Counted from the stretch's first letter, positions 34,301-42,835 are shown. The stretch: DNA of 64,000 nucleotides from Lentzea albidocapillata subsp. violacea (GCF_900100275.1 NZ_FNET01000001.1:558001-622000); one strand, 5' to 3'. A program made the numbers and translations. Notes: a model not told the origin generated them from the sequence alone.

Positions 34301-34665
34301 TCGGCCCCCATCAGGGTGACGAGTTGCTCCAGGACGTTGTCGAGGAACGCCGTCTGGTCGTTCTGGCCGGGCAGCCGTCCGGTGATGAAGAACGAGACGA
34401 CCCGGACGCCGGCGGGGGGATCCAGCACGAACGACGACAGAAGGGCGGTTTTGCCGGACCACGCCTCCGCTCGCCACCAGAGGTATCGGCCCGAGGTGGC
34501 CGGCGCGGTGCAGAACTCGGCGAGTTCGGCCAGTTCGTGCTCGCGTCCGATCAGGTCGGCGGGCGCGATCTGGTCCACCTGATGCAGATAGGCGCTTCGC
34601 GTGACGGGGACGTCGATGCGGAACTTGCTGGTCGCTCGCACGGCGACGCCTGGCTCCTCCGCCAC
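31303..34665 (-). CDS. Large STAND-like P-loop NTPase with TPR-type repeats
   Basis: The preferred start is GTG 34665, six bases after GAGGAG; ATG 34701 is in frame but has a poor site. The protein has about 1120 residues. A short N-terminus (about 40 residues) leads to a conserved entry DLIGREHELAELAEFC, a Walker A variant AEAWSGKTALL and Walker B FVLVVDGLDED, then an AAA lid and winged helix. The rest is a long array of helical repeats rich in Ala/Leu/Glu-Asp, TPR-like. This is the layout of signal-transducing ATPases with numerous domains. No effector domain or adjacent effector gene is obvious. Base use looks slightly less GC-rich than the neighbours. Confidence 0.8.
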   Translation of the reverse strand: MAEEPGVAVRATSKFRIDVPVTRSAYLHQVDQIAPADLIGREHELAELAEFCTAPATSGRYLWWRAEAWSGKTALLSSFVLDPPAGVRVVSFFITGRLPGQNDQTAFLDNVLEQLVTLMGAEIPDLLTETTKHAHVLRLLDAATADCRSRDESFVLVVDGLDEDNGAGGHSIASLLPVRLPAGMRVVVAGRPNPPADAPDDHPLRSGAAEIRALVPSPAAVAMRREAERELKALLHSNDLEKDLLGLICAAGGGLTAADLAELTETSPYETERRLRSVAGRSFARRDNAYLLAHEELRVTATEMLGPRLTGYRDRLHAWADGYQDDGWPETTPDYLLHQYPPMLRSLPDPARLVELATDRARQARLLRRTGGDAAAHAEILATQQVMTDHDSANLLAITRLAATRGDLDAHNGSLPVELPAVWELLGQRRRAEALAHGFVDPLTRSEALSLLTAAIADSGDLDRAHHTADSITVPRWRALTFTDLALTVVGTGDDQRAGDILREAEKSVSKIQDDDSRARALIGVAGVCDRLGHHDRAQTLLDEAEPETLGEFTLLTSELTRCSEMIGDSRRADRLVAAASEPLERAMLLAEMSSCALARGNSGRATKLLDDAEALAAQLTHFDDQLTATAAITRSAAGFPDRSSMLPDLDFEVPEDVEDAGERDSFLLALVDCTVARGDLKSSERAARLISPSVDAASALVEVAQLALTQGERERADAVIATLTSSHKYESLLGDLALHAAKLGETADAEVLAELAETISRQGSAPYREKVATDAVSALCSLGWYDDAEDFAATTSVTVHVELLTVMLASVDPVSEQERFCRIADAAVSLWRETTKADSDKLSQKLACALAAAGDADRTRAVVSSISDSVTQATATASAALAAAPVHVKLAVELALRAFRQISRLDFMDQLWPMSDASSALMIADDSPRTRRMISNMLRGGWHFLDRSTYEIAKASALAGHYERAMKLAEDMGESDRESVLGHSAAAMAAAGLITDAQRIADTLEGQSGRDKAMFAITIAVAKTREWSLARSHVGSLHDGNTQAHLLGELAIVAAETGETAMAKRFVAEAVTTARWSVPLRALGRVDPDALRAMVACIRAGWSQPDHSRTLIRTSPDSR

Positions 34666-34733
34666 GCACGTCTCCTCGGTATCCGTTCGGACACCAATCA
34701 TGCCTCAGGAGACGGCGTGGGCTGACGTGGGTC

Positions 34734-34771
34734 GGGTCGCGGCGCCCCGCGCTCGGTCAGCGCCGCGACCC
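34734..34771. terminator. Hairpin downstream of the PETase-like gene
   Basis: GGGTCGCGGCG (34734-34744) pairs perfectly with CGCCGCGACCC (34761-34771). It lies 12 bases after the stop of the leftward hydrolase gene and ahead of the NTPase gene, so it probably separates the two transcripts. Confidence 0.6.
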
Positions 34772-34783
34772 GTGTTCAGATGA

Positions 34784-35635
34784 TCAGGAGTGCGGGCACG
34801 TGTCCCGGTACTCCTCGATCAGCGTGCTGCGCCCCGGCGCCGGGCAGAGGAACTGCTCGTAGCGGGTGTCGTTGTCGATGAACCGCTTGAGCCACGAGAT
34901 GCTGTACTTCGCGATCGTCGTGTTGGACGAGTTCGGCGCGAAGTGCGAGGCGTTGTTGAGTTCCAGGTACGCCTTGTCCAAAGTGGACGGCAGGCTCGTG
35001 TAGAACGGCTCGGAGTGGGCCGAGACCGAGGCGACGGAGTCGTTCTCGGCGCCGACGACCAGGGTCGGGACGCGGACGGACGACCAGTTCTTCGTGGTGT
35101 GCCAGGCAGTCAGCGGGATCGCCGCCTGCAGTGCCGGGCGCTGGCTCGCGGCGCGCAGGGTTCCGCCGCCGCCCATCGAGTGACCCATGACGCCCAGGCG
35201 GGACGAGTCGATCCGGCTGCGGACCGAGCTCTGCTGGGTGAGGTAGTCGAGGGCCGCCAGCAGCTGCGAGGCCCGGCTGTCGGGCTGGTCGTAGCGCGAG
35301 TTCGTGTCGATCGTGAAGATCACGAAGCCCTGGGAGGCGAGGCGCGGGCCGAGCCACGAGATGCTCGACTGGGTGCCGGTGTAGCCGGGGGAGATGGCCA
35401 CCGCGCCGAACGTGCCGGCGGAGGTGCTGGTCGGGTAGTAGATCGTGCCGCCGCCGAAGCCGCTCACCAGTGACGACACGGAGGTCTCCGAGACGGCGAA
35501 CGGGCCGCGGCTGGCCTCGATGCTGGAGTTGGTGGGGGCCGGCCCGCGTTCGTACGGGTTGTCGGCGGCCTGGGCCACGGTGCCGCCGAGCAGCACCATG
35601 GAGAGCGCGACGGGGATCAGGGTGCGGAGTTGCAC
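34784..35635 (-). CDS. Secreted PETase/cutinase-like polyester hydrolase
   Basis: This 283-residue protein starts with GTG 35635 (GAGG 11 bases upstream; GTG 35647 is an alternative). A signal peptide ends VAQA at residue 23 and the mature protein begins [12 protein letters not shown]. It has the type I polyester hydrolase landmarks: PGYTG with the oxyanion Tyr85, GHSMGGGG with Ser153 and Met154, LTAWH with Trp178, [10 protein letters not shown] with Asp199, NNASHFAPN with His231, and the C-terminal Cys264-Cys280 pair. These match Thermobifida cutinases and leaf-compost cutinase closely by memory. It should hydrolyse cutin-like polyesters outside the cell; PET activity is inferred only. Confidence 0.9.
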   Translation of the reverse strand: MQLRTLIPVALSMVLLGGTVAQAADNPYERGPAPTNSSIEASRGPFAVSETSVSSLVSGFGGGTIYYPTSTSAGTFGAVAISPGYTGTQSSISWLGPRLASQGFVIFTIDTNSRYDQPDSRASQLLAALDYLTQQSSVRSRIDSSRLGVMGHSMGGGGTLRAASQRPALQAAIPLTAWHTTKNWSSVRVPTLVVGAENDSVASVSAHSEPFYTSLPSTLDKAYLELNNASHFAPNSSNTTIAKYSISWLKRFIDNDTRYEQFLCPAPGRSTLIEEYRDTCPHS

Positions 35636-35825
35636 AGCGCTGTACACCTCATTCGGCAGGGGAACAGGGGGAGGAACGACCTCGACCCTGCAACCACGGA
35701 CTCCACGTGCGCATCGGTGCAACCACCGGTCTCGGTGAACAGCTTCGGTGGCAAAACTAACGGTGGTAGGTGAATTTGCCGCTTACCCCTTCCGGAGGAG
35801 CGGCCACCGCCGTAACACTGGGCCG

Positions 35826-38195
35826 ATGCTGCGTGGCCGAGAGCGGCAACGCGTCGCCGTGGACGCGTTGGTGGAGCGTGCGCGCGTTGGGTGCGGCGGA
35901 GTGCTTGTGCTGTGTGGTGAGGCTGGTTCGGGCAAGACTGCGCTGCTCAACGCGGTGGAGGACGACTACGACGCGTTGTTGTGCGTAGACGTCCCCGAGC
36001 TTGATGACGACCTCATGCAGCTTGCGCGTGACGTAGGAGGTACGAGGGGCGCGCTGCTCATCGCCACCGAGGGTGAGCCACGCGGGCTGCCGAGCGTCAC
36101 GCTCGATCCACTGGACGCCGTGACGAGTATTCGCGTGCTGCACGACCTCGTGCCCGGCCTGCCCTCCGCCCTCGCCGCCGACCTGGTGGAGCTGGCCTGC
36201 GGGAACCCGCTGGCGCTGGTCGAGCTGGCCGGATCGCTCACGTCCGCGCAGCTCGGCGGCATCGCGCCGGCGCCGCAGGTGCTGCCGGAGAACAGCTCGT
36301 TGCGGCTGAGGTGGCGAGCCCGCTTCGCCGCGTTGTCTCCCGAAGCGCAGCACGTCGTCGCGATGGTGGCGGTCGACGAGGAGGTCGACGCCGAGACGCT
36401 CGACCTGGACGCGGTGACCGAGGCCGGGCCGTTGTTCGACTCGCGCAGGCTGGTCCGATCCGTGCTGCAGGCCGACGTGCCGCTGGCCCTGAGGCGCCGC
36501 GCCCACGCCGTTCTGGCGGAGACCCTGCCGCCGGGTGCCCGCCGCACGTGGCACCAGGCGGTCACGACGCAGGACGCCGGGCTCGCGGACGTCCTCACCA
36601 CCTACGCTGAACATGCGCAGCGGTGTGGCGACTTCGCGACGGCCGCCCGCGACCACGACCGCGCCGCCCGCCTCACGACCGATCCCGAACAGAAGGCGCA
36701 CCACCTGCTCAAGGCCGCCGCCGACCACTGGGCGCGCGGCGCGCCGCACCGGTCGCGGGCCGTCCTGCGTACCGCGACGAAGATGACCTGCACGCCGGAG
36801 CTCAGGGCGTTGATGGACCTGGTCGTCGGCGGCATCGACCTCGGCGAGAGCCTCCCCGACGTGGCGGCGGACCGGCTCATCCGCGCAGCGAAAGGCCTGG
36901 TCGGCACCCGGCGGGAGCTCGCGGTGGCCGCCCTGGGGTTCGCGGGCGAGGCGGCCAGCATCGCCGGGGACCACCGCCGCTACACCGCCGTCGCCGAGTT
37001 CGCGAAGGAGATCCGCCGCGGCGACGAGCCACCGGCCACCCGGCTCACGCTCGACCACCTCACCGGGATGCTGGCGACGTTCGACGGCAGGCACGACGAG
37101 GCGCTGCCCGCGTTGCGCACGGTCGTGGACCTGGCCGACCAGGTCCCCGGACCGCAGGCGCGGATCTGGGCGAGCCAGGCCGCCTACGTGCTCGGGGACG
37201 CCACGAGGTCGCACGAGATGGCGACCAGCGCGGTCACGGCCGCGCGGGAGAGCGGGTTCACCGCGCTGGTGCCGTGGGCGCTGGTGTACCGGGCGTTGTC
37301 GGCGTTGCTGCTGGACCAGCACGCGGCGGCGCTGACCGCGGCCACCGAGGGCGTGCACGCGGCGACGGCGATCGGGCAGCACAACGCCGTGGTCGACCAC
37401 CTGACGATCCTCGCGCTGCTGGCGGCCCTGAGAGGTGACGCGGACACGGCGCTGCACCGCATCGACACCGCCACCGAGCAGATCACCCAGCGCGGCCTCA
37501 CCCGGCCCGGCACGTTCGGCGCCTGGGCGTTCGCGTGCGTCGACCTGGCGCGCGACCGGCCGGCCGACGCGCTGGACCGCCTCCGGCTGCAGCCAGGGCA
37601 CGCCGGCATCAAGGTGATGGCCGCGCCGCACGTGGTCGAGGCCGCCGTGGCCTGCGGCAGACCGTCCACAGCGGACAGAGCGTTGCTGCCGTTCGAGAAG
37701 TGGGCCGGCACCACGGGAAGCCCGGCCCGCCTCGCGCTCTCGCACCGCTGCCGCGGCCTGCTGGAGAGCGGTACCGCCGACGAGCATTTCGAGGAGGCGA
37801 TCCGGCTGCACCGCGCCAGCGGCACCGCCCTCGAACTCGCCAAGACCGAGCTGCTGTACGGGAACCGGCTGCGCCGCGGGCGCAAACCCAAGGCAGCGCG
37901 CGAACACCTGCGCGACGCCGTGCGCATCTTCCAGTCCTACCAGGCTGATCACTGGATCGAGCGGGCCCGCGCGGAACTGCGCGCGGCCGGCGACTCCACC
38001 AGCGAGCCCAGGGACCACCCCGGCCTGACGCCGCAGCAGGCGCAGATCGCCAGGCTGGTCGCCGAGGGCGCCACGAACCGCGAGGTCGCCGCGCGGTTGT
38101 TCCTGAGCCACCGCACCGTCGAGCACCACCTGCGCAACATCTTCGCGCGGCTCGGCGTGCGGTCGAGGGTCGAGCTCACCAGGAGACTCGACTGA
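35826..38195 (+). CDS. LuxR-family regulator with N-terminal ATPase (LAL type)
   Basis: This 789-residue protein starts at ATG 35826. Residues 1-60 carry LRGRERQRVAVDALVERARV and Walker A CGEAGSGKTALL; the Walker B region is weaker, within GALLIATEGE. A long helical TPR-like middle follows, and the C-terminus (about 725-789) is a LuxR helix-turn-helix, LTPQQAQIARLVAEGATNREVAARLFLSHRTVEHHLRNIFARLGVRSR. A TAACAC hexamer eight bases before the ATG with no Shine-Dalgarno suggests a leaderless mRNA. It is divergent from the PETase-like gene (190-base gap) and just upstream of the thioesterase and dehydrogenase. Confidence 0.9.
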   Translation: MLRGRERQRVAVDALVERARVGCGGVLVLCGEAGSGKTALLNAVEDDYDALLCVDVPELDDDLMQLARDVGGTRGALLIATEGEPRGLPSVTLDPLDAVTSIRVLHDLVPGLPSALAADLVELACGNPLALVELAGSLTSAQLGGIAPAPQVLPENSSLRLRWRARFAALSPEAQHVVAMVAVDEEVDAETLDLDAVTEAGPLFDSRRLVRSVLQADVPLALRRRAHAVLAETLPPGARRTWHQAVTTQDAGLADVLTTYAEHAQRCGDFATAARDHDRAARLTTDPEQKAHHLLKAAADHWARGAPHRSRAVLRTATKMTCTPELRALMDLVVGGIDLGESLPDVAADRLIRAAKGLVGTRRELAVAALGFAGEAASIAGDHRRYTAVAEFAKEIRRGDEPPATRLTLDHLTGMLATFDGRHDEALPALRTVVDLADQVPGPQARIWASQAAYVLGDATRSHEMATSAVTAARESGFTALVPWALVYRALSALLLDQHAAALTAATEGVHAATAIGQHNAVVDHLTILALLAALRGDADTALHRIDTATEQITQRGLTRPGTFGAWAFACVDLARDRPADALDRLRLQPGHAGIKVMAAPHVVEAAVACGRPSTADRALLPFEKWAGTTGSPARLALSHRCRGLLESGTADEHFEEAIRLHRASGTALELAKTELLYGNRLRRGRKPKAAREHLRDAVRIFQSYQADHWIERARAELRAAGDSTSEPRDHPGLTPQQAQIARLVAEGATNREVAARLFLSHRTVEHHLRNIFARLGVRSRVELTRRLD

Positions 38196-38208
38196 CGATG
38201 GAGGTTGT

Positions 38209-38622
38209 GTGCGCGAGCAGTACCGGCACTGGCAACGGATTCCGACCCGGTGGGCGGACAACGACGTCTACGGCCACGTGAACAACGTCGTCCACTACGC
38301 GTTCATGGACACGGTGATCAACACGTGGCTGATCGGCGCCGGGCTGGACATCCAGGCCGGGCAGCAGATTGGGCTCTGCGTGGAGTCCCACTGCAACTAC
38401 CGCGCCTCGGTGTCGTTCCCGGAGGCGCTCGACGCCGGGCTGCGGGTGGGGCACCTCGGCAGGTCGAGCGTGCGCTACGAGATCGGGTTCTTCTTCGAGG
38501 GACGCGAGGACGTCGTGGCGGATGGCCACTTCGTGCACGTGTTCGTGGACCGCGAGACCCGCAAACCGGTGGAGATCCCCGCGAACCTGCGCACGGCGAT
38601 GGAAGGTCTGGTGGTGGCGTGA
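38209..38622 (+). CDS. Hot-dog thioesterase (4HBT/FadM type)
   Basis: This 137-residue protein starts with GTG 38209 behind GGAGG. It has the 4HBT signature RWADNDVYGHVNNVVHYAFMDTVINTW with the catalytic Asp, followed by beta strands SVRYEIGFFFEG. It should hydrolyse an acyl-CoA in the cytoplasm. It overlaps the dehydrogenase gene by four bases (GTGA) and follows the LuxR regulator after 13 bases, so the three are probably one transcript. The acyl group is unknown. Confidence 0.88.
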   Translation: MREQYRHWQRIPTRWADNDVYGHVNNVVHYAFMDTVINTWLIGAGLDIQAGQQIGLCVESHCNYRASVSFPEALDAGLRVGHLGRSSVRYEIGFFFEGREDVVADGHFVHVFVDRETRKPVEIPANLRTAMEGLVVA

Positions 38623-39719
38623 AGACGCGAGGCGCGGTGCTGACCGGAGTCGGCGGGCCGCTCGAGATCGTGGACCTCGAACTCGACCCGCCCGGTCCCG
38701 GTGAACTGCTGGTGCGCGTGCACGCCACCGGTCTGTGCCACTCGGACCTGTCCGTGATCGACGGCTCGCGCATCCGGCCGTTGCCCATGGTGCTCGGCCA
38801 CGAGGCCGCGGGCGAGGTCGTGCAGGCCGGCCCGAACGCCGAGTTCGAGGCAGGCGACCACGTCGTGCTGTCGTTCGTGCCCGCGTGCGGTGCCTGCCGC
38901 CGGTGCGCGTCGGGCCGCCAGGCGTTGTGCGAGCCCGGTGCCGCAGCGAACCGCGACGGCACGCTGCTCAGCGGTCAGCGCCGCTGGACCCTCCCGGACG
39001 GCACGCGTCCGCACCACCACCTCGGTGTGTCCGGGTTCGCCGAGTACACGGTGATCTCCGGCCGGTCGGCCACCCGAGTTCCGGAGGACCTGCCGTTCGA
39101 CGTCGCCGCGCTGTTCGGCTGCGCCGTGCTGACCGGTGCGGGCGCCGCCTTCTACAGCGCCGAGGTGAGGCCGGGGGAGAAGGTCGCGGTGTTCGGTCTC
39201 GGCGGTGTCGGCCTGGCGGCGGTGCTCGCGGCCGTGACGGCGGGCGCGACGCAGGTCGTGGCGGTGGACGTGGTCGAACACAAGCGCAAGCTGGCACTCA
39301 CGCTCGGCGCGACGCACGAGGCCGCGGGTGGCCCGGACGTCGTCGCGCATGTCCGGGATCTGACCGGTGGCGGCGCGGACAAGGTCATCGACACGACCGG
39401 TGTGGCGGCGGTGCTAGAACAGGCCTACGCCGCAACGGCCGTCGGCGGCACCACCGTCACCGTCGGCCTGCCGCACCCCGACCGCACCGTGTCGCTGCCC
39501 GCGCTGAACCTGGTCGCCGAGGAACGCACGCTCAAGGGCAGCTACCTCGGCTCCTGCGTGCCCCGCCGTGACGTGCCGCGGTTCGTGGATCTCTACCGCG
39601 CGGGACGGCTGCCCGTCGACGGCCTGCTGTCCGGGCGGCTGGGGCTGCACGAGATCAACGACGGGTTCGCGAAGCTCGCCTCCGGAGAGGCCGTCCGACA
39701 GGTCGTCGTCATGCGGTGA
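38619..39719 (+). CDS. Zinc-dependent alcohol dehydrogenase (MDR)
   Basis: This 366-residue protein starts with GTG 38619. Catalytic zinc ligands are in GLCHSDLS (Cys37, after H-A-T) and GHEAAGEV; the structural zinc loop shows CGACRRCASGRQALC. The Rossmann motif is GLGGVGLAAV near 195. The C-terminus matches class III-like/aryl alcohol dehydrogenases (LVAEERTLKGSYLGSCVPRRDVPRFVDLYRAGRLPVDGLLSGR). It oxidises an alcohol or reduces an aldehyde with NAD(P). It is translationally coupled to the thioesterase. Confidence 0.93.
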   Translation: MKTRGAVLTGVGGPLEIVDLELDPPGPGELLVRVHATGLCHSDLSVIDGSRIRPLPMVLGHEAAGEVVQAGPNAEFEAGDHVVLSFVPACGACRRCASGRQALCEPGAAANRDGTLLSGQRRWTLPDGTRPHHHLGVSGFAEYTVISGRSATRVPEDLPFDVAALFGCAVLTGAGAAFYSAEVRPGEKVAVFGLGGVGLAAVLAAVTAGATQVVAVDVVEHKRKLALTLGATHEAAGGPDVVAHVRDLTGGGADKVIDTTGVAAVLEQAYAATAVGGTTVTVGLPHPDRTVSLPALNLVAEERTLKGSYLGSCVPRRDVPRFVDLYRAGRLPVDGLLSGRLGLHEINDGFAKLASGEAVRQVVVMR

Positions 39720-39804
39720 TGCCCGATTCGGTCCGTCCGGGCACGAATCGGGCAGGACAGTTCCGGTGTCAGCTGTTGACCACCGAGGGCTGTCTGCGCC
39801 ACGG

Positions 39805-39818
39805 TGGGAGCGCTCTCA
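39805..39818. promoter_or_regulatory. LacI/CebR-type operator, site 1
   Basis: TGGGAGCGCTCTCA lies 59 bases upstream of the secreted protease start. It is the exact reverse complement of the site at 44070-44083 and differs by one base from that at 63617-63630. The Streptomyces CebR site is TGGGAGCGCTCCCA. Confidence 0.7.
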
Positions 39819-39877
39819 TGTTCGTCGCTGTCCGCAACGGGGCGGGTGGCGATCCCTGTACGGACAAGGAGAAGAGC

Positions 39878-41011
39878 ATGCGCTTCACCATGCCAAGAAT
39901 CGTGCCCGCGCTGGCACTCGTGCTGGTCGGATCCACTTTCACCGTGCCTGCCCAGGCGTCGGAGAAGGAGATGTCACCCGGCCTGCTCACCGCGATGAGC
40001 TCGGCGTTCGGGCTGACCGAGGCCCAGGCGCGGCTGCGTCTGGCGAAAGAACAACGCGCGTCGGTCATCGCGCCGCGCGCCGAAAGCGAGGCCGGTGCCG
40101 CACTCGCCGGCAGCTGGTTCGACGAGGCGAAGAACCGCCTGGTCGTGGCCGTGACGGACCGGACAGCCGCACGCAAGGTCGAGGCCACCGGTGCCGAAGC
40201 CGTGGTCGTCGGTCGTTCGGCCGGGTCGATGACGGCGCAGAAGAACCGCCTCGACGCCCTGTCCGCATCCGGTTCGGTGCCGTCCGCCGTCGCGAGCTGG
40301 CACCCCGACCCGCGCACCGGAACCGTCGTGGTGAACGTGGAGGCGGGCAAGCAGACCGCCGAGGTGGCCTCGTTCCTGGACAAGGCACGTCAGCTCGGCT
40401 CCATCACCGTGCGCACCGATGGTGTGCAGCAGCCGCAGCCGTTCGCGGCCGGCACGGTCGGCGGCGACCCGTACTACACCGGCAACGTCCGCTGCTCCAT
40501 CGGTTTCTCGGTGCACGGCGGCTACGTGACGGCGGGCCACTGCGGCGGGAACGGCGCGGCCGTCTACGGCTGGGACCGCTCCTACCAGGGCAACTTCGCC
40601 GGATCCTCCTTCCCCGGCAACGACTACGCGTGGGTGCGCATCGGCGGCGGCTGGTGGACCGTGCCCGTCGTGCTCGGCTGGGGCCGCGTTCCCGACGCGC
40701 TGGTGCGCGGTTCGTGGGAGGCACCGGTCGGCACGTCGGTCTGCCGCTCGGGTTCGACGACCCAGTGGCACTGCGGCGTGATCCAGAGCCGCAACGAGAC
40801 GATCCGTTACGCGCAGGGCGACGTGCACCAGATGGCGGGCACGAGCGTCTGCGCCCAGGGTGGCGACTCCGGTGGTTCGTTCATCACCGGTGACCAGGCC
40901 CAGGGCGTCACGTCCGGCGGCTACGGCAACTGCACCAGCGGCGGTCGCACGTGGTTCCAGCCGATCAACGAGATCCTCAACGTCTACGGCTTGAGGCTGC
41001 ACACCGCCTGA
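39878..41011 (+). CDS. Secreted streptogrisin-type serine protease (S1E)
   Basis: This 377-residue preproprotein starts at ATG 39878 behind AAGGAG. The signal peptide ends VPAQAS near residue 28. A prodomain of about 160 residues of the alpha-lytic protease type follows (VVVNVEAGKQTAEVASFLDKA). The mature chymotrypsin fold has catalytic His in VTAGHCGG, Asp in GNDYAWVRI and Ser in GDSGGSFI, with six Cys in the mature part (three likely disulfides). It digests proteins outside the cell. A LacI/CebR-type operator lies upstream, linking it to carbon-source control. A perfect hairpin follows. Confidence 0.93.
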   Translation: MRFTMPRIVPALALVLVGSTFTVPAQASEKEMSPGLLTAMSSAFGLTEAQARLRLAKEQRASVIAPRAESEAGAALAGSWFDEAKNRLVVAVTDRTAARKVEATGAEAVVVGRSAGSMTAQKNRLDALSASGSVPSAVASWHPDPRTGTVVVNVEAGKQTAEVASFLDKARQLGSITVRTDGVQQPQPFAAGTVGGDPYYTGNVRCSIGFSVHGGYVTAGHCGGNGAAVYGWDRSYQGNFAGSSFPGNDYAWVRIGGGWWTVPVVLGWGRVPDALVRGSWEAPVGTSVCRSGSTTQWHCGVIQSRNETIRYAQGDVHQMAGTSVCAQGGDSGGSFITGDQAQGVTSGGYGNCTSGGRTWFQPINEILNVYGLRLHTA

Positions 41012-41020
41012 TGAGAACTC

Positions 41021-41055
41021 CCGGCTGTCCACCGCGTGAAGCGGTGGACAGCCGG
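41021..41055. terminator. Bidirectional terminator between protease and amylase
   Basis: CCGGCTGTCCACCGC (41021-41035) pairs perfectly with 41041-41055 across a five-base loop. It fits exactly between the two convergent stop codons at 41011 and 41058. This is the strongest hairpin in the window. Confidence 0.8.
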
Positions 41056-41057
41056 TT

Positions 41058-42419
41058 TCAGCGTGCGTTGACGTGCAGCGCCAGGGCGGTCCCGGCGCCG
41101 AGCGTCGTCGTGAACCGACCGGAGGAGTCGATGGTCACGCGGACGCAGCCGTTCTCCTGGACGTTGCAGTAGCTCCCGGCGGGCAGCGCGGTCTGGAACG
41201 TGCGGGTCACCGCGAACGTCTCGCGGTTGATCGCGACGAAACCCTTGCTGCCGCGGCCGAACGCGATCAGGTCGAACCCGTTGTCCTGCCAGTTGTTCAC
41301 GTCGGTGCCCGCGACGGTGTTGCGGAACGCGACCATGTTCGCGACCTGAGTCCAGGCGTGCTGGCACTTCCAGCCGCTGTAACAGACGGAGTTTCCAGGT
41401 GGACCGGCGTCCTTGTCGCTGAACTCGTAACCCGAATACACCTGTGGCGCACCGTAGTTCCACGCCAGCATGAAGACGTTCGCCAGCGTGTAGGTCGAGC
41501 CGTCCTTGTACGTCAAGGTGGAGTTGTTGCGCTCGGTGTCCCAGTTGTCGACGAAGGGCCGTGCCTGACCGCTGGGCAAGAAGCCCCACGGCTGCCCGAA
41601 CGTCCTCAGGTAGGCCAGGTTCTCGTTCTGGAAGATCCGCTTGAGGTCGTAGGCGTAACGGAACTCGTCCACGTCACCCGACCCCGTGTACTCGCCGGGC
41701 TGCACGGCCTCGCCCGCGCCGTAGATCACCTCGTGCACCCAGAACACGTTGGGGTTGCTCAGCTTGCCCTTGATCGCGGCGAGATCGCTCGCGGCCATGT
41801 GCTTGGCCGCGTCGATGCGGAACCCGTCGACGCCCATCGAGATCAACCGGTTCAGGTACGCGGCGATCGCCCCGCGCACGTACTCGCTGCCGGTGTCCAG
41901 ATCGGACAGACCGACGAGCTCGCAGTTCTGGACGTTGTAGCGGTCCTGGTAGTTGCTGATCGGCGAGCGGCACGGGTGGAAGTCCCAGTCGCTGTACACG
42001 CCGGGGTAGTTGTACTTGGAATAGCCGGTGCCGCCGGTGCCCGTGCCCGATCCGGCGCTCATGTGGTTGATCACCGCGTCGGCGATGACCTGCACACCCG
42101 CGTTGTGGCAGGTGCCGACCATGTTCCGGAAGGCGTTCTCGTCGCCGAGCCGCCCGGCGATCCGGTAGCTGACGGGCTGGTAGCTGGTCCACCACTGCGG
42201 ACCCTGGACGTGCTCGGTCGCGGGCGAGACCTCGACGTAGCCGTAGCCCTTGGGGCCGAGAACGTTCGTGCATTCCGCCGCCACGCGGGCGAACGGCCAT
42301 TGGAACAGGGTGACGGTGACGTCCTTGGCGCCCGGTGGCGCCGCAAGACTTTGCACCGGTGCGGACAGTCCGACGATCAGCAGCACCGCGAGAAGGGTGC
42401 GCGAAGCCGAGGAAACCAC
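41058..42419 (-). CDS. Secreted alpha-amylase (GH13)
   Basis: This 453-residue protein starts with GTG 42419 behind AAGGAG. The signal peptide ends SLAA near residue 26. GH13 regions are DAVINH (I), GFRIDAAKH with the nucleophile Asp (II), HEVI with the acid/base Glu (III) and FVDNWDTE (IV), where Asp is present but the usual His is Trp. A C-terminal beta domain ends LHVNAR. It lacks a separate starch-binding domain. It hydrolyses starch outside the cell. A LacI-type palindrome lies 56 bases upstream. Confidence 0.93.
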   Translation of the reverse strand: MVSSASRTLLAVLLIVGLSAPVQSLAAPPGAKDVTVTLFQWPFARVAAECTNVLGPKGYGYVEVSPATEHVQGPQWWTSYQPVSYRIAGRLGDENAFRNMVGTCHNAGVQVIADAVINHMSAGSGTGTGGTGYSKYNYPGVYSDWDFHPCRSPISNYQDRYNVQNCELVGLSDLDTGSEYVRGAIAAYLNRLISMGVDGFRIDAAKHMAASDLAAIKGKLSNPNVFWVHEVIYGAGEAVQPGEYTGSGDVDEFRYAYDLKRIFQNENLAYLRTFGQPWGFLPSGQARPFVDNWDTERNNSTLTYKDGSTYTLANVFMLAWNYGAPQVYSGYEFSDKDAGPPGNSVCYSGWKCQHAWTQVANMVAFRNTVAGTDVNNWQDNGFDLIAFGRGSKGFVAINRETFAVTRTFQTALPAGSYCNVQENGCVRVTIDSSGRFTTTLGAGTALALHVNAR

Positions 42420-42475
42420 GTTGTCTCCTTGCTGCAGGGGTTCACTGAAGGTCGTAGCACCCGCAGGCACATCCG

Positions 42476-42487
42476 GCAAAGCGTTGC
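42476..42487. promoter_or_regulatory. LacI-type operator candidate upstream of amylase
   Basis: GCAAAGCGTTGC is a 12-base palindrome with one mismatched pair, 56 bases before the amylase start, with a central GC as in LacI/MalR-like operators. Maltose control of the amylase is plausible. The rest of 42420-42693 shows no gene. Confidence 0.45.
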
Positions 42488-42693
42488 AAGAACTTTCTGG
42501 AGTAATTCGGCCTAGTGCGCAGGTTTGTCTCGTGCGCGGCGGGCGAGCCGCGTCGCCTGTGCCGAACTCGGCGGCCACGCCCGCCGCTGCGGCCTTGGCC
42601 CGCGTGTCGTCACAGTTCGGTTTTGCCTAAGGGACCATCAAGCCTTGCCCAAATGAGATGCGGACTCCGTCGTACGGTCCCTAACCTCGACCC

Positions 42694-42810
42694 ATGAGGC
42701 TTGTGCTCTGGCTCACACTCGCGGGCGTGTTCGCGCTCAGCGGTGACCACGCGCTCGCGGCCGTCCTGGTGATGCTGCTCCTCGGCTGCGCTACCGACCG
42801 CGTGCGCTGA
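42694..42810 (+). CDS. 38-residue membrane peptide, unknown function
   Basis: ATG 42694 to TGA 42808-42810 encodes 38 residues, nearly all hydrophobic, with one or two possible helices (RLVLWLTLAGVFALS and LAAVLVMLLLGC) and a short charged tail TDRVR. TAACCT lies seven bases before the ATG, as in a leaderless promoter, and a hairpin follows immediately. These flanking signals are the main support for a real gene. I do not recognise it. Confidence 0.45.
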   Translation: MRLVLWLTLAGVFALSGDHALAAVLVMLLLGCATDRVR

Positions 42811-42835
42811 ACCGTCCAGCTCCGGCTGCACGGTT
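42810..42835. terminator. Hairpin after the small membrane peptide gene
   Basis: AACCGTCCAGC (42810-42820) pairs with GCTGCACGGTT (42825-42835), with one mismatch and a four-base loop. It begins at the last base of the small gene's stop codon. Confidence 0.55.

Noticed and set aside
35757..38261. 834-codon leftward frame opposite the LuxR ATPase regulator
   Set aside because: Shadow composition; the LuxR helix-turn-helix and Walker A on the + strand are decisive.
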